64,000 bases of DNA from assembly GCA_017517745.1 (NCBI GenBank), contig JAFWYJ010000049.1, forward strand, positions 1-64,000, in the 5' to 3' direction. The stretch is from Clostridia bacterium. Its GTDB lineage: Bacteria; Bacillota; Clostridia; Oscillospirales; CAG-272. Both the position numbers and the translations under genes were made by a program. Shown in pieces: positions 8,937 to 16,507 of this stretch (positions are counted from its first letter, which is position 1; each line of letters starts with the position of its first letter). The notes beneath the pieces are model-generated. The model was not told the origin of the DNA, searched no databases, and saw only the letters and a program-made list of their open reading frames with translations.

Positions 8937-11105
8937 ATGAGTAACTATTGTACGAGCGTAAAGATCACGGATCGGGTGCGGTTGGACCTTTTTACCGAGC
9001 AATCCTTCCGCGTACGCTATTCCAATTTGGAGGGAGAGCCCTTCCCGGAGGAATTTGAGATCCCGTTTGCCATCGGCAAGACAACGCCGTGGAAGCCGGT
9101 GGAATATACGGTGGATTATGACAGTGTTGTGCGTGCCGTGAAGGTCGTGACGAAAAAGCTTGTGATTTATTGCCGAACGGACAGAGAAAATTTTATCGTG
9201 GATACGCCGACGGGCGAGCGCCTTTATCCCGAGGACGTTCCGGTTTACGGGATGTTCCGCAACCATTGCATTGTATTTGACAGCGCGAATTTTCATTCGG
9301 CTGTTACCACTTGCTCGCGCTTTGCTCATTGGTTCTTCAATCCCGACACGGGACTCTACGATCGACAGATCCGTGAAGATAAAATGATGGAGACCTTCTT
9401 TATCTGGGCACCCACCTATCGTGAAGGCTATGCTATGTTCAACGAGCTGGTGGGCGCCGAGCCGATGATGACGAAAAAGGGCTACGGCTATTATCAAACA
9501 CAGTACCTGAGCGAGAAAGGAACGCAAGCGCTTCTGATGGAGACGGCGCGCTTGCTTCGTGAACGGGACATCCCGTGCGACACGCTGATCGTTGATTTTG
9601 AGTGGGGAGACGCAGTCGATTTGGGTGAGGGGTCCAAGTGGGGCGGCGGATTGGATTGGGCAAAAAGCTATTCCGAGCCACTCACACCCGCCGAAATGTT
9701 GGCAAAGCTCAAGGAGATGCATTTCGACGTGATGCTGATTCATCACAGCATTCCCGCGTATGAGGGAAGAATGGACGAAAAATGGGTGTGTGCCGAGTAT
9801 GATGCCGATCTGTGGTGGCAAAAAATGCAGGATCTTTTGGACATTGGTGTGTGCGGAACGTGGCAGGATACCCGTCAGAACGATATTACCAACGCGCGCA
9901 TTTATACCGAGCTTCAGCGCAGAATGGGCAGAGGACAACGCTGCTCGTTCCTCGGAAACTATGATTGTTATTCCGATTGCTGTTGGACGCGCGATTTTGA
10001 AATGATACCGCACCGTCAGAAGATCGGCGGCAGAAGAACGCCGTTTTTCTGGACGGGCGATACCGCGACCAAACAATGGCGCGATATGGCGTTTCAAACC
10101 AAGGCGATTGTCAACGAGCAAGGCGCCTTGAGCGGTGTTTCCTATATTACGCATGACGGAATGCGTCCCGCGGGACGCGCGCTGGCGGTTCGCAGTGATC
10201 AGTTCCTGGCACTCAACTCGGTTGCACGCTCACACAATACCAAGCCGTGGCAGTCGCCCGACGGAAGCGACCGACTTGCCGAGACGATGGCGATCGACAA
10301 AACGCACGACGTGGCGGCACTTCCGGTATCCGACAAGGCTCTTTTGGGCTTGGAAAACGCCGATCTGGAGCAGGAGCGCATCATTCGCAAATATCTCAAG
10401 CTGCGATACCGTTTACTTCCTTATATTTACACGGCGGCGAGAGAGGCGTACGATTGCGGTATGCCGCTGACGCGCCCTCTGATGGTCGCGTTTGAAGACG
10501 ACGAGAACTGCGCCGAAAATCGCTACAAGACCGAGTATCTGTTTGGACCCAATCTCTTGGTTGCCCCCGTTTGTACGGGTGACGACACGATGAAGGTCTA
10601 TTTCCCGCAGGGATGCGATTGGATCGACTTTGAGAGCGATGAGCGCATCACGGGAGGGCAGACGAAGGTCGTTGATATTTCCGATCTTTCCAAAATGCCC
10701 TTGTACGTTCGCGACGGTACGATCCTTCCGATGGGTGAGGAGAAGAATTTCGTGACCGAGGAAGCGGAAAAAACGCTGTATCTTGTCATTTACGGAAAGA
10801 GCAAGGGCTCGTATACGCTCTATGAGGATGACGGACGCTCGTTGGACTATCAAAACGGAAAATGTACGTTTACCGAGATCCTTTCGACGGTTGAGGATGA
10901 TGCTTTGCATCTGACGATCGCGCCTGTGAGGGGCGAATTTGAAGGGATGTTGGAACGGCGCAGGATTGTTGCCGTGTGGAAGAGCGTTGATCGATTGCCG
11001 AAGAACGCACCGGACGGCGTGGTGTTCCGCATGACCGAGGACGGCTTGGAGGCAAGCTTTGAGCTCGATTCTCGAAAAGGCTATTCGCTTTTTGCAGAGC
11101 TTTGA
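8937..11105 (+). CDS. Glycoside hydrolase family 31 (alpha-glucosidase/alpha-xylosidase type)
   Basis: The 722-residue protein has the GH31 layout: an N-terminal beta-sandwich to about residue 195, a TIM barrel with LIVDFEWGD near 215, the nucleophile region TWQDTRQND with Asp311, the acid/base region FFWTGD with Asp375, and C-terminal beta domains ending with a YEDDGRS-type motif. It releases alpha-linked glucose, xylose or galactose; the exact substrate cannot be read from motifs. No signal peptide is visible. Of three consecutive ATGs (8931, 8934, 8937) the last lies seven bases after AAGGAG (8924-8929). It lies downstream of GH32 with no terminator between them. Confidence 0.88.
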   Translation: MSNYCTSVKITDRVRLDLFTEQSFRVRYSNLEGEPFPEEFEIPFAIGKTTPWKPVEYTVDYDSVVRAVKVVTKKLVIYCRTDRENFIVDTPTGERLYPEDVPVYGMFRNHCIVFDSANFHSAVTTCSRFAHWFFNPDTGLYDRQIREDKMMETFFIWAPTYREGYAMFNELVGAEPMMTKKGYGYYQTQYLSEKGTQALLMETARLLRERDIPCDTLIVDFEWGDAVDLGEGSKWGGGLDWAKSYSEPLTPAEMLAKLKEMHFDVMLIHHSIPAYEGRMDEKWVCAEYDADLWWQKMQDLLDIGVCGTWQDTRQNDITNARIYTELQRRMGRGQRCSFLGNYDCYSDCCWTRDFEMIPHRQKIGGRRTPFFWTGDTATKQWRDMAFQTKAIVNEQGALSGVSYITHDGMRPAGRALAVRSDQFLALNSVARSHNTKPWQSPDGSDRLAETMAIDKTHDVAALPVSDKALLGLENADLEQERIIRKYLKLRYRLLPYIYTAAREAYDCGMPLTRPLMVAFEDDENCAENRYKTEYLFGPNLLVAPVCTGDDTMKVYFPQGCDWIDFESDERITGGQTKVVDISDLSKMPLYVRDGTILPMGEEKNFVTEEAEKTLYLVIYGKSKGSYTLYEDDGRSLDYQNGKCTFTEILSTVEDDALHLTIAPVRGEFEGMLERRRIVAVWKSVDRLPKNAPDGVVFRMTEDGLEASFELDSRKGYSLFAEL

Positions 11106-11120
11106 TCTAATTAAAAAGAT

Positions 11121-11167
11121 GGGCAGGAACCAAAGGAGAAATTCCTTGTGTTCCTGTCCGTTTTGTC
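11121..11167. terminator. Terminator between convergent GH31 and LDH-like genes
   Basis: GGGCAGGAAC (11121-11130) pairs with GTTCCTGTCC (11150-11159) and is followed by a T-rich run on the plus strand. A-rich sequence on the other side allows use in both directions. Confidence 0.75.
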
Positions 11168-11171
11168 TTTT

Positions 11172-12137
11172 TTACACCTCCGCAAATCCCTCTGCAAGCC
11201 TTTTGGCGGTCTTTCGCAGACGCATTTCCTCGTCCTCGTTCAAGGGGATCTCAAGCACCTGACGGATGCCGCCGCGCCCGATCATGCAAGGCAGACTCAG
11301 ACAGACGTTCTCCAAGCCGTAATGCCCGCGTGCAAGGGACGTGACCGTGAGAATCGTGTGTTCGTCATGCACGATGGCGGAGGCGATGCGCTTGACCGAT
11401 TCCGCGACGGCATAAAATCCAATGCCTTTTGCGCTTGCGATGCGGCATGCGCTGTCGCGGACGTCGCGAAAAAGCCCGTCGAGTATCGCGCGGTCATAGC
11501 CCTTTCCGCAGCTGTCACAATAGTGACCGAGATCCACGCCCGAGACGTTCGCCGAGCTCCAGACGGGGATCTCGTCCTCGCCGTGCTCGCCGATGATGAA
11601 TGAATGGACGTTGCGGCTGTCAACACCGAGATGCCTGCCCACCATCTGTTTGAGGCGTGCCGTGTCGGGAAGCGTACCCACTCCGAGAATATGCTCGGAA
11701 GGGTAGTCCGAGAAGCGGTGAAGCAGCTGTGTCAGAGCTTCGGACGGCTCGCAGGCGTTGAGAAGAACGGCATCTTGATTATAAAGCAGAAGATTTGCCA
11801 TCGCCATGCGAATCTGCTTTTCGGCTTGATCGACGTTTTGCGTCGCGCTGTCCGCAGAGGTGGGCGGCGCGAGAATGACCAGACCGCAATCCGAAAGGTC
11901 GGCATAATCTCCCGCGTAAATATCCACAGGCGCGTGAAAGGGGATTGCATGTGTCAGATCGGTTGCCTCGGCTTCCGCGATGCGATAATTGCTGTCGATC
12001 AGAACAATGTCCGAAAACCATCCCGTCTGCATCAACGTATATGCCACCGTCGCACCGAGCCGCCCGCAGCCCAAAATTCCGCATTTGCGGACGTCGCATC
12101 CTCCGATGCGGAGGTCAAATTGCCATTTTCGTTCCAT
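11172..12137 (-). CDS. Divergent lactate/malate dehydrogenase-superfamily protein
   Basis: A 321-residue NAD(P)-dependent 2-hydroxyacid dehydrogenase homologue. The Rossmann glycine motif GCGRLG is at 23-28, followed by the nucleotide-binding Asp48. The catalytic elements PDTAR (Asp158, Arg161) and GEHGED (His185) are present. Two expected elements are not. The mobile loop (about 91-110, PPTSADSATQNVDQAEK) lacks the usual QKPGETR arginine, and the conserved Asn of the SNP/TNP motif is Glu130 in CEP. Substrate use may therefore differ from lactate or malate. The start at 12137 has AAGGGG upstream; the frame stays open for 860 bp further without coding character. It is a single gene divergent from ylxM-ffh. 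Confidence 0.75.
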   Translation of the reverse strand: MERKWQFDLRIGGCDVRKCGILGCGRLGATVAYTLMQTGWFSDIVLIDSNYRIAEAEATDLTHAIPFHAPVDIYAGDYADLSDCGLVILAPPTSADSATQNVDQAEKQIRMAMANLLLYNQDAVLLNACEPSEALTQLLHRFSDYPSEHILGVGTLPDTARLKQMVGRHLGVDSRNVHSFIIGEHGEDEIPVWSSANVSGVDLGHYCDSCGKGYDRAILDGLFRDVRDSACRIASAKGIGFYAVAESVKRIASAIVHDEHTILTVTSLARGHYGLENVCLSLPCMIGRGGIRQVLEIPLNEDEEMRLRKTAKRLAEGFAEV

Positions 12138-12226
12138 AAACGCGCCCCTTTTTCGGTTTTTGTGTTGATTAGTATGCGACTCTTTTTGGCAATCAATCAT
12201 TTTTTGATAAAATTTCAAAAAAAGAC

Positions 12227-12276
12227 TTGACAAAATCGAAAAGGCGTGATATACTTGTAAAGTATTTTGCTTTACA
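12227..12276 (+). promoter_or_regulatory. Sigma-A promoter of ylxM-ffh with a dyad at the start site
   Basis: TTGACA 12227-12232, a 17-bp spacer, TATACT 12250-12255. Immediately downstream TGTAAAG (12256-12262) and CTTTACA (12270-12276) form a perfect 7-bp inverted repeat over the expected transcription start. It could be an operator or a 5' mRNA hairpin. Confidence 0.7.
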
Positions 12277-12296
12277 CCTGACAGGATGGGCAGAAG

Positions 12297-12629
12297 ATGT
12301 TTGAAAAAGATTTGGAAATTGCTTTTTGGTTGGATTTTTACGGCGAGGTGCTTTCGGAAAGAAAGCGCACCGTGCTGGACTATTATTATAATGATGATCT
12401 GTCGCTTGCCGAGATCGCCGAGGAGATCGGAATCTCGCGGCAGGGCGTCAGAGATCTGATCAAAAAAGCCGAGGAGGAGCTGCGGTTTTACGAGGAAAAG
12501 CTGGGACTTGCCGCGCGTTTTCGCAAAACGCAGACCGTAGCCGAGCATTTGTTGACGCTGTTGCGCGAGCACGGCGCCGACGGAGAGCTTCAGCGCGCCG
12601 CGGAGGAGCTTGCCGAAACGGTTCGTTGA
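12297..12629 (+). CDS. ylxM: YlxM-family helix-turn-helix protein (SRP-associated)
   Basis: A 110-residue protein of the YlxM/UPF0122 family, which resembles sigma-factor region 4. The helix-turn-helix LSLAEIAEEIGISRQGVRDLIKKAEE lies at about residues 31-56, with a coiled C-terminal tail. The family is found next to ffh in Firmicutes and in streptococci has been reported to modulate SRP GTPase activity. Here it lies 28 bp before ffh, matching that context. The ATG follows a weak AGGATGGG site. Confidence 0.9.
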   Translation: MFEKDLEIAFWLDFYGEVLSERKRTVLDYYYNDDLSLAEIAEEIGISRQGVRDLIKKAEEELRFYEEKLGLAARFRKTQTVAEHLLTLLREHGADGELQRAAEELAETVR

Positions 12630-12657
12630 AAAGCAAACAGGGAAGGAGGAAACGCTG

Positions 12658-13998
12658 ATGTTTGAAAGTCTTGGAGAAAAACTCAACAATGCCTTCAAAA
12701 GATTTCGCAACAAAGGAAAGCTCACCGAGGCAGACGTCAAGGCGGGAATGCGGGAGATCAAGCTCGCGTTGCTCGAGGCAGACGTCAATTTCAAGGTGGT
12801 GCGCGATTTCATCAAGATCGTGTCCGAACGCGCGGTCGGCACCGAGGTTCTCGAATCTCTTTTGCCCGCGCAGCAGGTTGTCAAGATCGTCAATGAGGAG
12901 CTGACGCGCCTCATGGGAGGATCGCAGTCCAAGCTTGTCATTTCCCCCAAGCCGCCCACGGTCATCATGATGGTCGGTTTGCAGGGCGCGGGTAAGACCA
13001 CGCACGCGGGAAAGCTGGCGGGACTCTACAAGAAACAGGGCAAGCGGCCGCTTCTGGTTGCGGGTGACGTCTACCGTCCCGCCGCGATCAAGCAGCTTCA
13101 GGTCGTGGGAGAAAAATTGGAGATTCCCGTGTTCACCATGGGAGATCAGGTCTCTCCCGTGCAGATCGCCCGAGAGGATGTCAAGCACGCCATCCAAAAA
13201 GGTTATGACATGGTGTTCATCGACACTGCGGGACGACTGCAGATCGACGAGGTCCTCATGGAGGAGCTGAAGAACATCAAGGCGGAGGTCAACCCCACCG
13301 AGATCCTTTTGACGGTCGATGCGATGATCGGTCAGGAATCGGTCAACGTTGCCGAAACCTTCAACGAGCTGTTGGACATCACCGGTGTGATCCTGACCAA
13401 GCTCGACGGTGACACGCGTGGCGGTGCGGCACTTTCGATCCGTTACGTCACGGGCAAGCCGATCAAATTCGTGGGTATGGGTGAGAAGCTGGATACCATC
13501 GAGCCCTTCCATCCCGACCGCATGGCTTCGAGAATTCTCGGCATGGGCGACGTGCTGACGCTGATCGACAAGGCGCAGGCTGCTTTTGATGAAAAGCAAG
13601 CGGCAGAGCTGGAACAGAAGATGCGCCAGCAGACCTTCACGCTGGATGATTACCTTGATCAGATGAACCAGATCAAGAAAATGGGCAATCTCGATCAGCT
13701 GATGGGAATGATTCCCGGAATGAAGCCGGGCGCGCTCAAGGATGCGAAGATCGACGAAAAGGCGCTCTCGCACACCGAGGCGATCATCCGCGCGATGACA
13801 CCAAAGGAGAGAACCAAGCCCGAGATCATCAACGCGTCGCGCAAAAAGCGTATCGCGCAGGGATCGGGAACCTCTGTGGAGGAGGTCAACAAGTTGCTCC
13901 GCCAATTTGAGCAGATGCTCAAAATGATGAAGCAGTTCTCCGGAATGGGGAAGAACAAAGGAATGAAAATGTTCGGAAGAATGAAGATGCCGTTCTGA
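12658..13998 (+). CDS. ffh: Signal recognition particle GTPase Ffh (SRP54)
   Basis: The protein subunit of SRP. It binds signal sequences and 4.5S/6S SRP RNA and targets nascent membrane proteins to FtsY. At 446 residues it has normal length. The N domain (1-90) is followed by the G domain, with the P-loop GLQGAGKTT at 107-115, DTAGRL at 189-194 and TKLDGD at 247-252. The M domain (about 300-446) contains the RNA-binding GSGTSVEEVN segment and a Met-rich tail. The ATG at 12658 has an excellent GGAAGGAGG site. It is cotranscribed with ylxM and probably with rpsP and khpA. Confidence 0.97.
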   Translation: MFESLGEKLNNAFKRFRNKGKLTEADVKAGMREIKLALLEADVNFKVVRDFIKIVSERAVGTEVLESLLPAQQVVKIVNEELTRLMGGSQSKLVISPKPPTVIMMVGLQGAGKTTHAGKLAGLYKKQGKRPLLVAGDVYRPAAIKQLQVVGEKLEIPVFTMGDQVSPVQIAREDVKHAIQKGYDMVFIDTAGRLQIDEVLMEELKNIKAEVNPTEILLTVDAMIGQESVNVAETFNELLDITGVILTKLDGDTRGGAALSIRYVTGKPIKFVGMGEKLDTIEPFHPDRMASRILGMGDVLTLIDKAQAAFDEKQAAELEQKMRQQTFTLDDYLDQMNQIKKMGNLDQLMGMIPGMKPGALKDAKIDEKALSHTEAIIRAMTPKERTKPEIINASRKKRIAQGSGTSVEEVNKLLRQFEQMLKMMKQFSGMGKNKGMKMFGRMKMPF

Positions 13999-14056
13999 TT
14001 TCACCGCTCATTGATATAAAAAACAATTTTATTTATTTTTTGGAGGAAAACAAATC

Positions 14057-14302
14057 ATGGCAGTAAAAATGAGACTGAGAAGAATGGGCGCAAAGAAAGC
14101 TCCCTTTTATCGTGTGATCGTGGCAGACAGCCGCTCTCCCAGAGACGGTCGTTTCATCGAGGAGATCGGATACTACAATCCGCTGACCGAGCCCGCTGAG
14201 ATCAAGATCGACGCTGAGAAGGCAAAGAAGTGGATCGACAACGGCGCACAGCCCACCGAGACCGTAAAGTCCCTCTTGAAGAAGAGCGGCATCGTTGACT
14301 GA
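14057..14302 (+). CDS. rpsP: 30S ribosomal protein S16
   Basis: 81 residues with the typical S16 start [26 protein letters not shown] and the IGYYNPL segment near 39-45. It assembles into the 30S subunit body. It is preceded by TTTGGAGG and lies 58 bp after ffh, the usual ffh-rpsP-khpA order of Firmicutes. Confidence 0.97.
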   Translation: MAVKMRLRRMGAKKAPFYRVIVADSRSPRDGRFIEEIGYYNPLTEPAEIKIDAEKAKKWIDNGAQPTETVKSLLKKSGIVD

Positions 14303-14325
14303 GTCCTCCCGGAAGGAGAACAACG

Positions 14326-14571
14326 ATGATAAACTTGCAGGAAACGTTGGTTGACGTTGCCAAAGCCATCGTCGATACCCCCGAGGAAGTTCGTGTCACA
14401 CAGACCGAGGACGAAAAGTCCATCACACTGACGTTGACCGTGGCTCCCGACGATATGGGAATGGTAATCGGCAGACACGGCAAGATCGCCAAGGCGATCC
14501 GCACCGTCATCAAGGCTGCCTCTGTCAACAGCGGCAAAAAAGTGATCGTGGACATCGAGGATCAGAAGTGA
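14326..14571 (+). CDS. khpA: KH-domain RNA-binding protein KhpA (YlqC)
   Basis: 81 residues forming a single type-II KH domain with the RNA-contacting loop GRHG near residues 50-53. KhpA works with KhpB in RNA binding and affects cell-wall synthesis and cell length in Firmicutes. GGAAGGAG precedes the ATG, and the gene begins 23 bp after rpsP. A strong terminator follows, so this is the end of the operon. Confidence 0.93.
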   Translation: MINLQETLVDVAKAIVDTPEEVRVTQTEDEKSITLTLTVAPDDMGMVIGRHGKIAKAIRTVIKAASVNSGKKVIVDIEDQK

Positions 14572-14583
14572 TCCGACGTTCCC

Positions 14584-14618
14584 AAAAATCCGCACACCGA
14601 GCGTGTGCGGATTTTTTT
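14584..14618 (+). terminator. Terminator of the ylxM-ffh-rpsP-khpA operon
   Basis: AATCCGCACAC pairs with GTGTGCGGATT around a 5-nt loop (14598-14602), with a run of seven T after it. Confidence 0.9.
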
Positions 14619-14854
14619 GTAAAACGCAGGATTCAGAACCAAATGCTTTCGCCCGTTTCTTTAAGAGAAATATGCAATTTTGAAATAAAATCAGCTTTAC
14701 TATTACAAAAATCAATGCTTTTCGACCAAAGTGCCATTGGCGCGGGAGAAAAGCTACCTTTTCTCTTCTCTTTTCTCTCTTATCTCTTATCTGGAAAAGT
14801 CGCGCGGGGAGATTTAGAGAAAAGTGAAGAGTGAAAAGAGAAGAGTGAAAAGTA

Positions 14855-14889
14855 CAAAAAGAAAAAGCCGCTTACGCGACTTTTCTTTT
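14855..14889 (-). terminator. Terminator after the tRNA-Val 3'-end copy
   Basis: On the minus strand AAAAGTCGC pairs with GCGGCTTTT around GTAA, extended by A/T pairs, and continues into a T-rich tail. Confidence 0.65.
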
Positions 14890-14916
14890 TGGTGGAAACA
14901 GCAGGGCTCAGAACCT
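14890..14916 (-). repeat. Copy of the tRNA-Val 3' end, T-loop altered
   Basis: These 27 bases equal the last 26 bases of tRNA-Val (15062-15087) except for one inserted T in the T-loop (GGTTCTGAGC for GGTTCGAGC). The CCA ends of tRNA and copy are 172 bp apart. The D and anticodon arms are missing. Confidence 0.85.
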
Positions 14917-15018
14917 AAATTTGCGCCCAGTTCATCAAAGCCTTCGTCTGTGGTGGCGCAAAAACAGCGATTTTTTGGCAGAGCCAAAAAACGCACAGGT
15001 TCTGAGCGTGGAGTGATT

Positions 15019-15066
15019 CACCAAAAAAGAGAGGACGTCTTTTGGACGTCCTCTCTTCTTTTGGTG
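15019..15066 (-). terminator. Terminator of tRNA-Val overlapping its CCA end
   Basis: 15045-15066 is complementary to 15019-15039 apart from one extra base, with a TTTTG loop. On the minus strand the stem ends in TTTTTTGG. The pairing reaches into the CACCA of the tRNA. Confidence 0.75.
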
Positions 15067-15138
15067 GAAACAGCAGGGCTCGAACCTGCGACCTCACGGA
15101 TGTGAACCGTGCGCTCTGACCAACTGAGCTATGCTTCC
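15062..15138 (-). tRNA. tRNA-Val (anticodon CAC)
   Basis: 77 nt including an encoded CCA. Acceptor GGAAGCA pairs with TGTTTCC (one G-T). D-arm GCTC/GAGC, anticodon stem CACGG/CCGTG with loop TTCACAT (anticodon CAC, codon GTG), and T-arm GCAGG TTCGAGC CCTGC. The cloverleaf was read by eye on the minus strand. Confidence 0.93.
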
Positions 15139-15166
15139 ATGCTGCATTTTTTTATTTACGCATGCT

Positions 15167-15195
15167 ATTATACCACAGATCTTTTCAAAAAGCAA
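15167..15195 (-). promoter_or_regulatory. Sigma-A promoter of tRNA-Val
   Basis: On the minus strand TTGCTT (15190-15195), a 17-bp spacer, TATAAT (15167-15172), about 30 bp before the tRNA. Confidence 0.75.
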
Positions 15196-15262
15196 GTCTT
15201 TTTTGAAGATTTTTTCAAAAAAATTATACGTAGAGAAAAATGGACAAAACTCGGAAAAATGA

Positions 15263-15291
15263 TTGACAAAGCAAAACGGATTTGCTATAAT
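15263..15291 (+). promoter_or_regulatory. Sigma-A promoter of the GH20-like cluster
   Basis: Consensus TTGACA 15263-15268, a 17-bp spacer, TATAAT 15286-15291. The resulting mRNA would have an untranslated leader of about 205 nt before 15505, in which I see no reading frame. A second TATAAT at 15455-15460 has no properly spaced -35 box. Confidence 0.8.
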
Positions 15292-15504
15292 GTGTTAAAC
15301 TTTTGGAAAAAAAGATTTTTTAGTCAAAATGCCATCGATTCGGGGCGTTTGCGGTGTTTCCGATCGCGCCTTTTCTTTTGTGTGCGGATAAATATATTTA
15401 CGAAAGTGCAAAAAAAGTTGACGATTATGTAAATACAAGTCCGAAGAGATATTGTATAATGTAACCGTCAATCAAAAAAATAAAAAAACAAGGGGACAAC
15501 AAAC

Positions 15505-16476
15505 ATGAAAGACGAAATGATCTGGTCGTATCTGATTCACCTCAGTACCCACATGTGGAGTGACGAATCCTACAACGATCGCAACCCGCTGTGGTACGGC
15601 AGCAAGTTCAAGCACACCAACGACGTTGACATCAACACGTGGGATACCATGATGAAGTTCTTGGCAGAGCGTCAGTACAACGTGGTCATCATCGACCTCG
15701 GCGACGCCGTCAAGTACGAGTCTCATCCCGAGATCGCCGCTCCCGACGCATGGGACAAGGATTTCCTGAAGAAGAAGCTGGACGAGATCCGTGCTCTTGG
15801 CATGGAGCCGATTCCGAAGCTCAACTTCTCCTGCGGTCACCACACCTGGCTCAAGATGTATAACCGCATGGTTTCCTCGCCCACCTATTATCAGGTCTGT
15901 GCCGATCTGATCAAGGAGGTTTGCGAGCTGTTTGGCTATCCTCGCCTCTTCCACATCGGTTTTGACGAGGAAGTGGAAAGAAAGCAACAGGACGTCGAGA
16001 AGGTCGTCGTTCGCGGCCCGAAGCTCTGGTGGCACGATCTCTTCTATATCTGCAAGGAGTGTGAAAAGTGGGGTGCTCGTCCCTGGATGTGGTCCGACTA
16101 CTTCTGGGAGCCCGAAAACGAGCAGATCTTCCTCAAGAACATGTCCAAGTCGATCCTCCAGTCCAACTGGTTCTACGATGCCTTCCAGGATTGGCCCGAC
16201 AACCATCCGAAGCGCTACGGTTTCCGCATCAAGACCTACGAGATTTTCAACGAGATGGGCTACGATCAGGTTCCCACCTGCTCGACCTGGCAGAAGACAC
16301 ACAACTCGGTTCACACCGTCGCTTTCTGCAAGGATCACATCAGCGCCGACACGCTCAAGGGCTTCATGACGGCTCCCTGGGTGTTTACCTACGCCGACGA
16401 GCTTTACCGTTTGCAGGATGACGCACACCGCCTGTACGTCGGACGTAAGAAATACTATCCCGAGACCTTGAAGTGA
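15505..16476 (+). CDS. GH20-like TIM-barrel protein, paralog 1 of 3
   Basis: A 323-residue protein without signal peptide. It resembles the catalytic barrel of family 20 beta-hexosaminidases. IPKLNFSCGHHTW (about 112-124) fits the strand before the active site, FHIGFDEE (about 150-157) matches the H-x-G-G-D-E acid/base motif with Gly-to-Phe variation, and ARPWMWSDYFW follows. The sugar-binding N-terminal domain of classical GH20 is absent. It is therefore a minimal barrel and its substrate is unknown. SD AAGGGG precedes the ATG. It is first in a run of three paralogs followed by an MFS transporter. Confidence 0.65.
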   Translation: MKDEMIWSYLIHLSTHMWSDESYNDRNPLWYGSKFKHTNDVDINTWDTMMKFLAERQYNVVIIDLGDAVKYESHPEIAAPDAWDKDFLKKKLDEIRALGMEPIPKLNFSCGHHTWLKMYNRMVSSPTYYQVCADLIKEVCELFGYPRLFHIGFDEEVERKQQDVEKVVVRGPKLWWHDLFYICKECEKWGARPWMWSDYFWEPENEQIFLKNMSKSILQSNWFYDAFQDWPDNHPKRYGFRIKTYEIFNEMGYDQVPTCSTWQKTHNSVHTVAFCKDHISADTLKGFMTAPWVFTYADELYRLQDDAHRLYVGRKKYYPETLK

Positions 16477-16507
16477 TTTTGATGAAACAGAGAAAGGGAA
16501 AATCAAA

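Larger units (their letters stand above)
14619..15061 (-). other. Structured non-coding region downstream of tRNA-Val
   Basis: No protein is supported. Read on the minus strand after the tRNA there are four parts. An almost perfect 21-bp hairpin (15045-15066 with 15019-15039) overlaps the tRNA CACCA. A 9-bp hairpin lies at 14971-14991. A perfect 8-bp stem (14955-14962 with 14920-14927) encloses about 27 nt. A copy of the tRNA 3' end (14890-14916) is followed by a terminator (14855-14889). A decayed relative of that copy (GGTTCTGAATCCTGC, minus strand, near 14625-14640) abuts the khpA terminator. The stretch 14750-14860 is low-complexity purine/pyrimidine sequence. Confidence 0.65.

Noticed and set aside
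14816..15105. Small frames over the low-complexity region near tRNA-Val
   Set aside because: They read across hairpins and the tRNA gene and show no ribosome site.
14855..15139. tRNA 3'-end repeats as attL/attR of a prophage or island
   Set aside because: Only about 175 bp lies between the copies, with no integrase or cargo; a tiny element or structural module fits better.
15418..15460. TTGACG and TATAAT upstream of the first GH20-like gene as a promoter
   Set aside because: The spacer is 31 bp, too long for sigma-A; a perfect promoter lies at 15263-15291.
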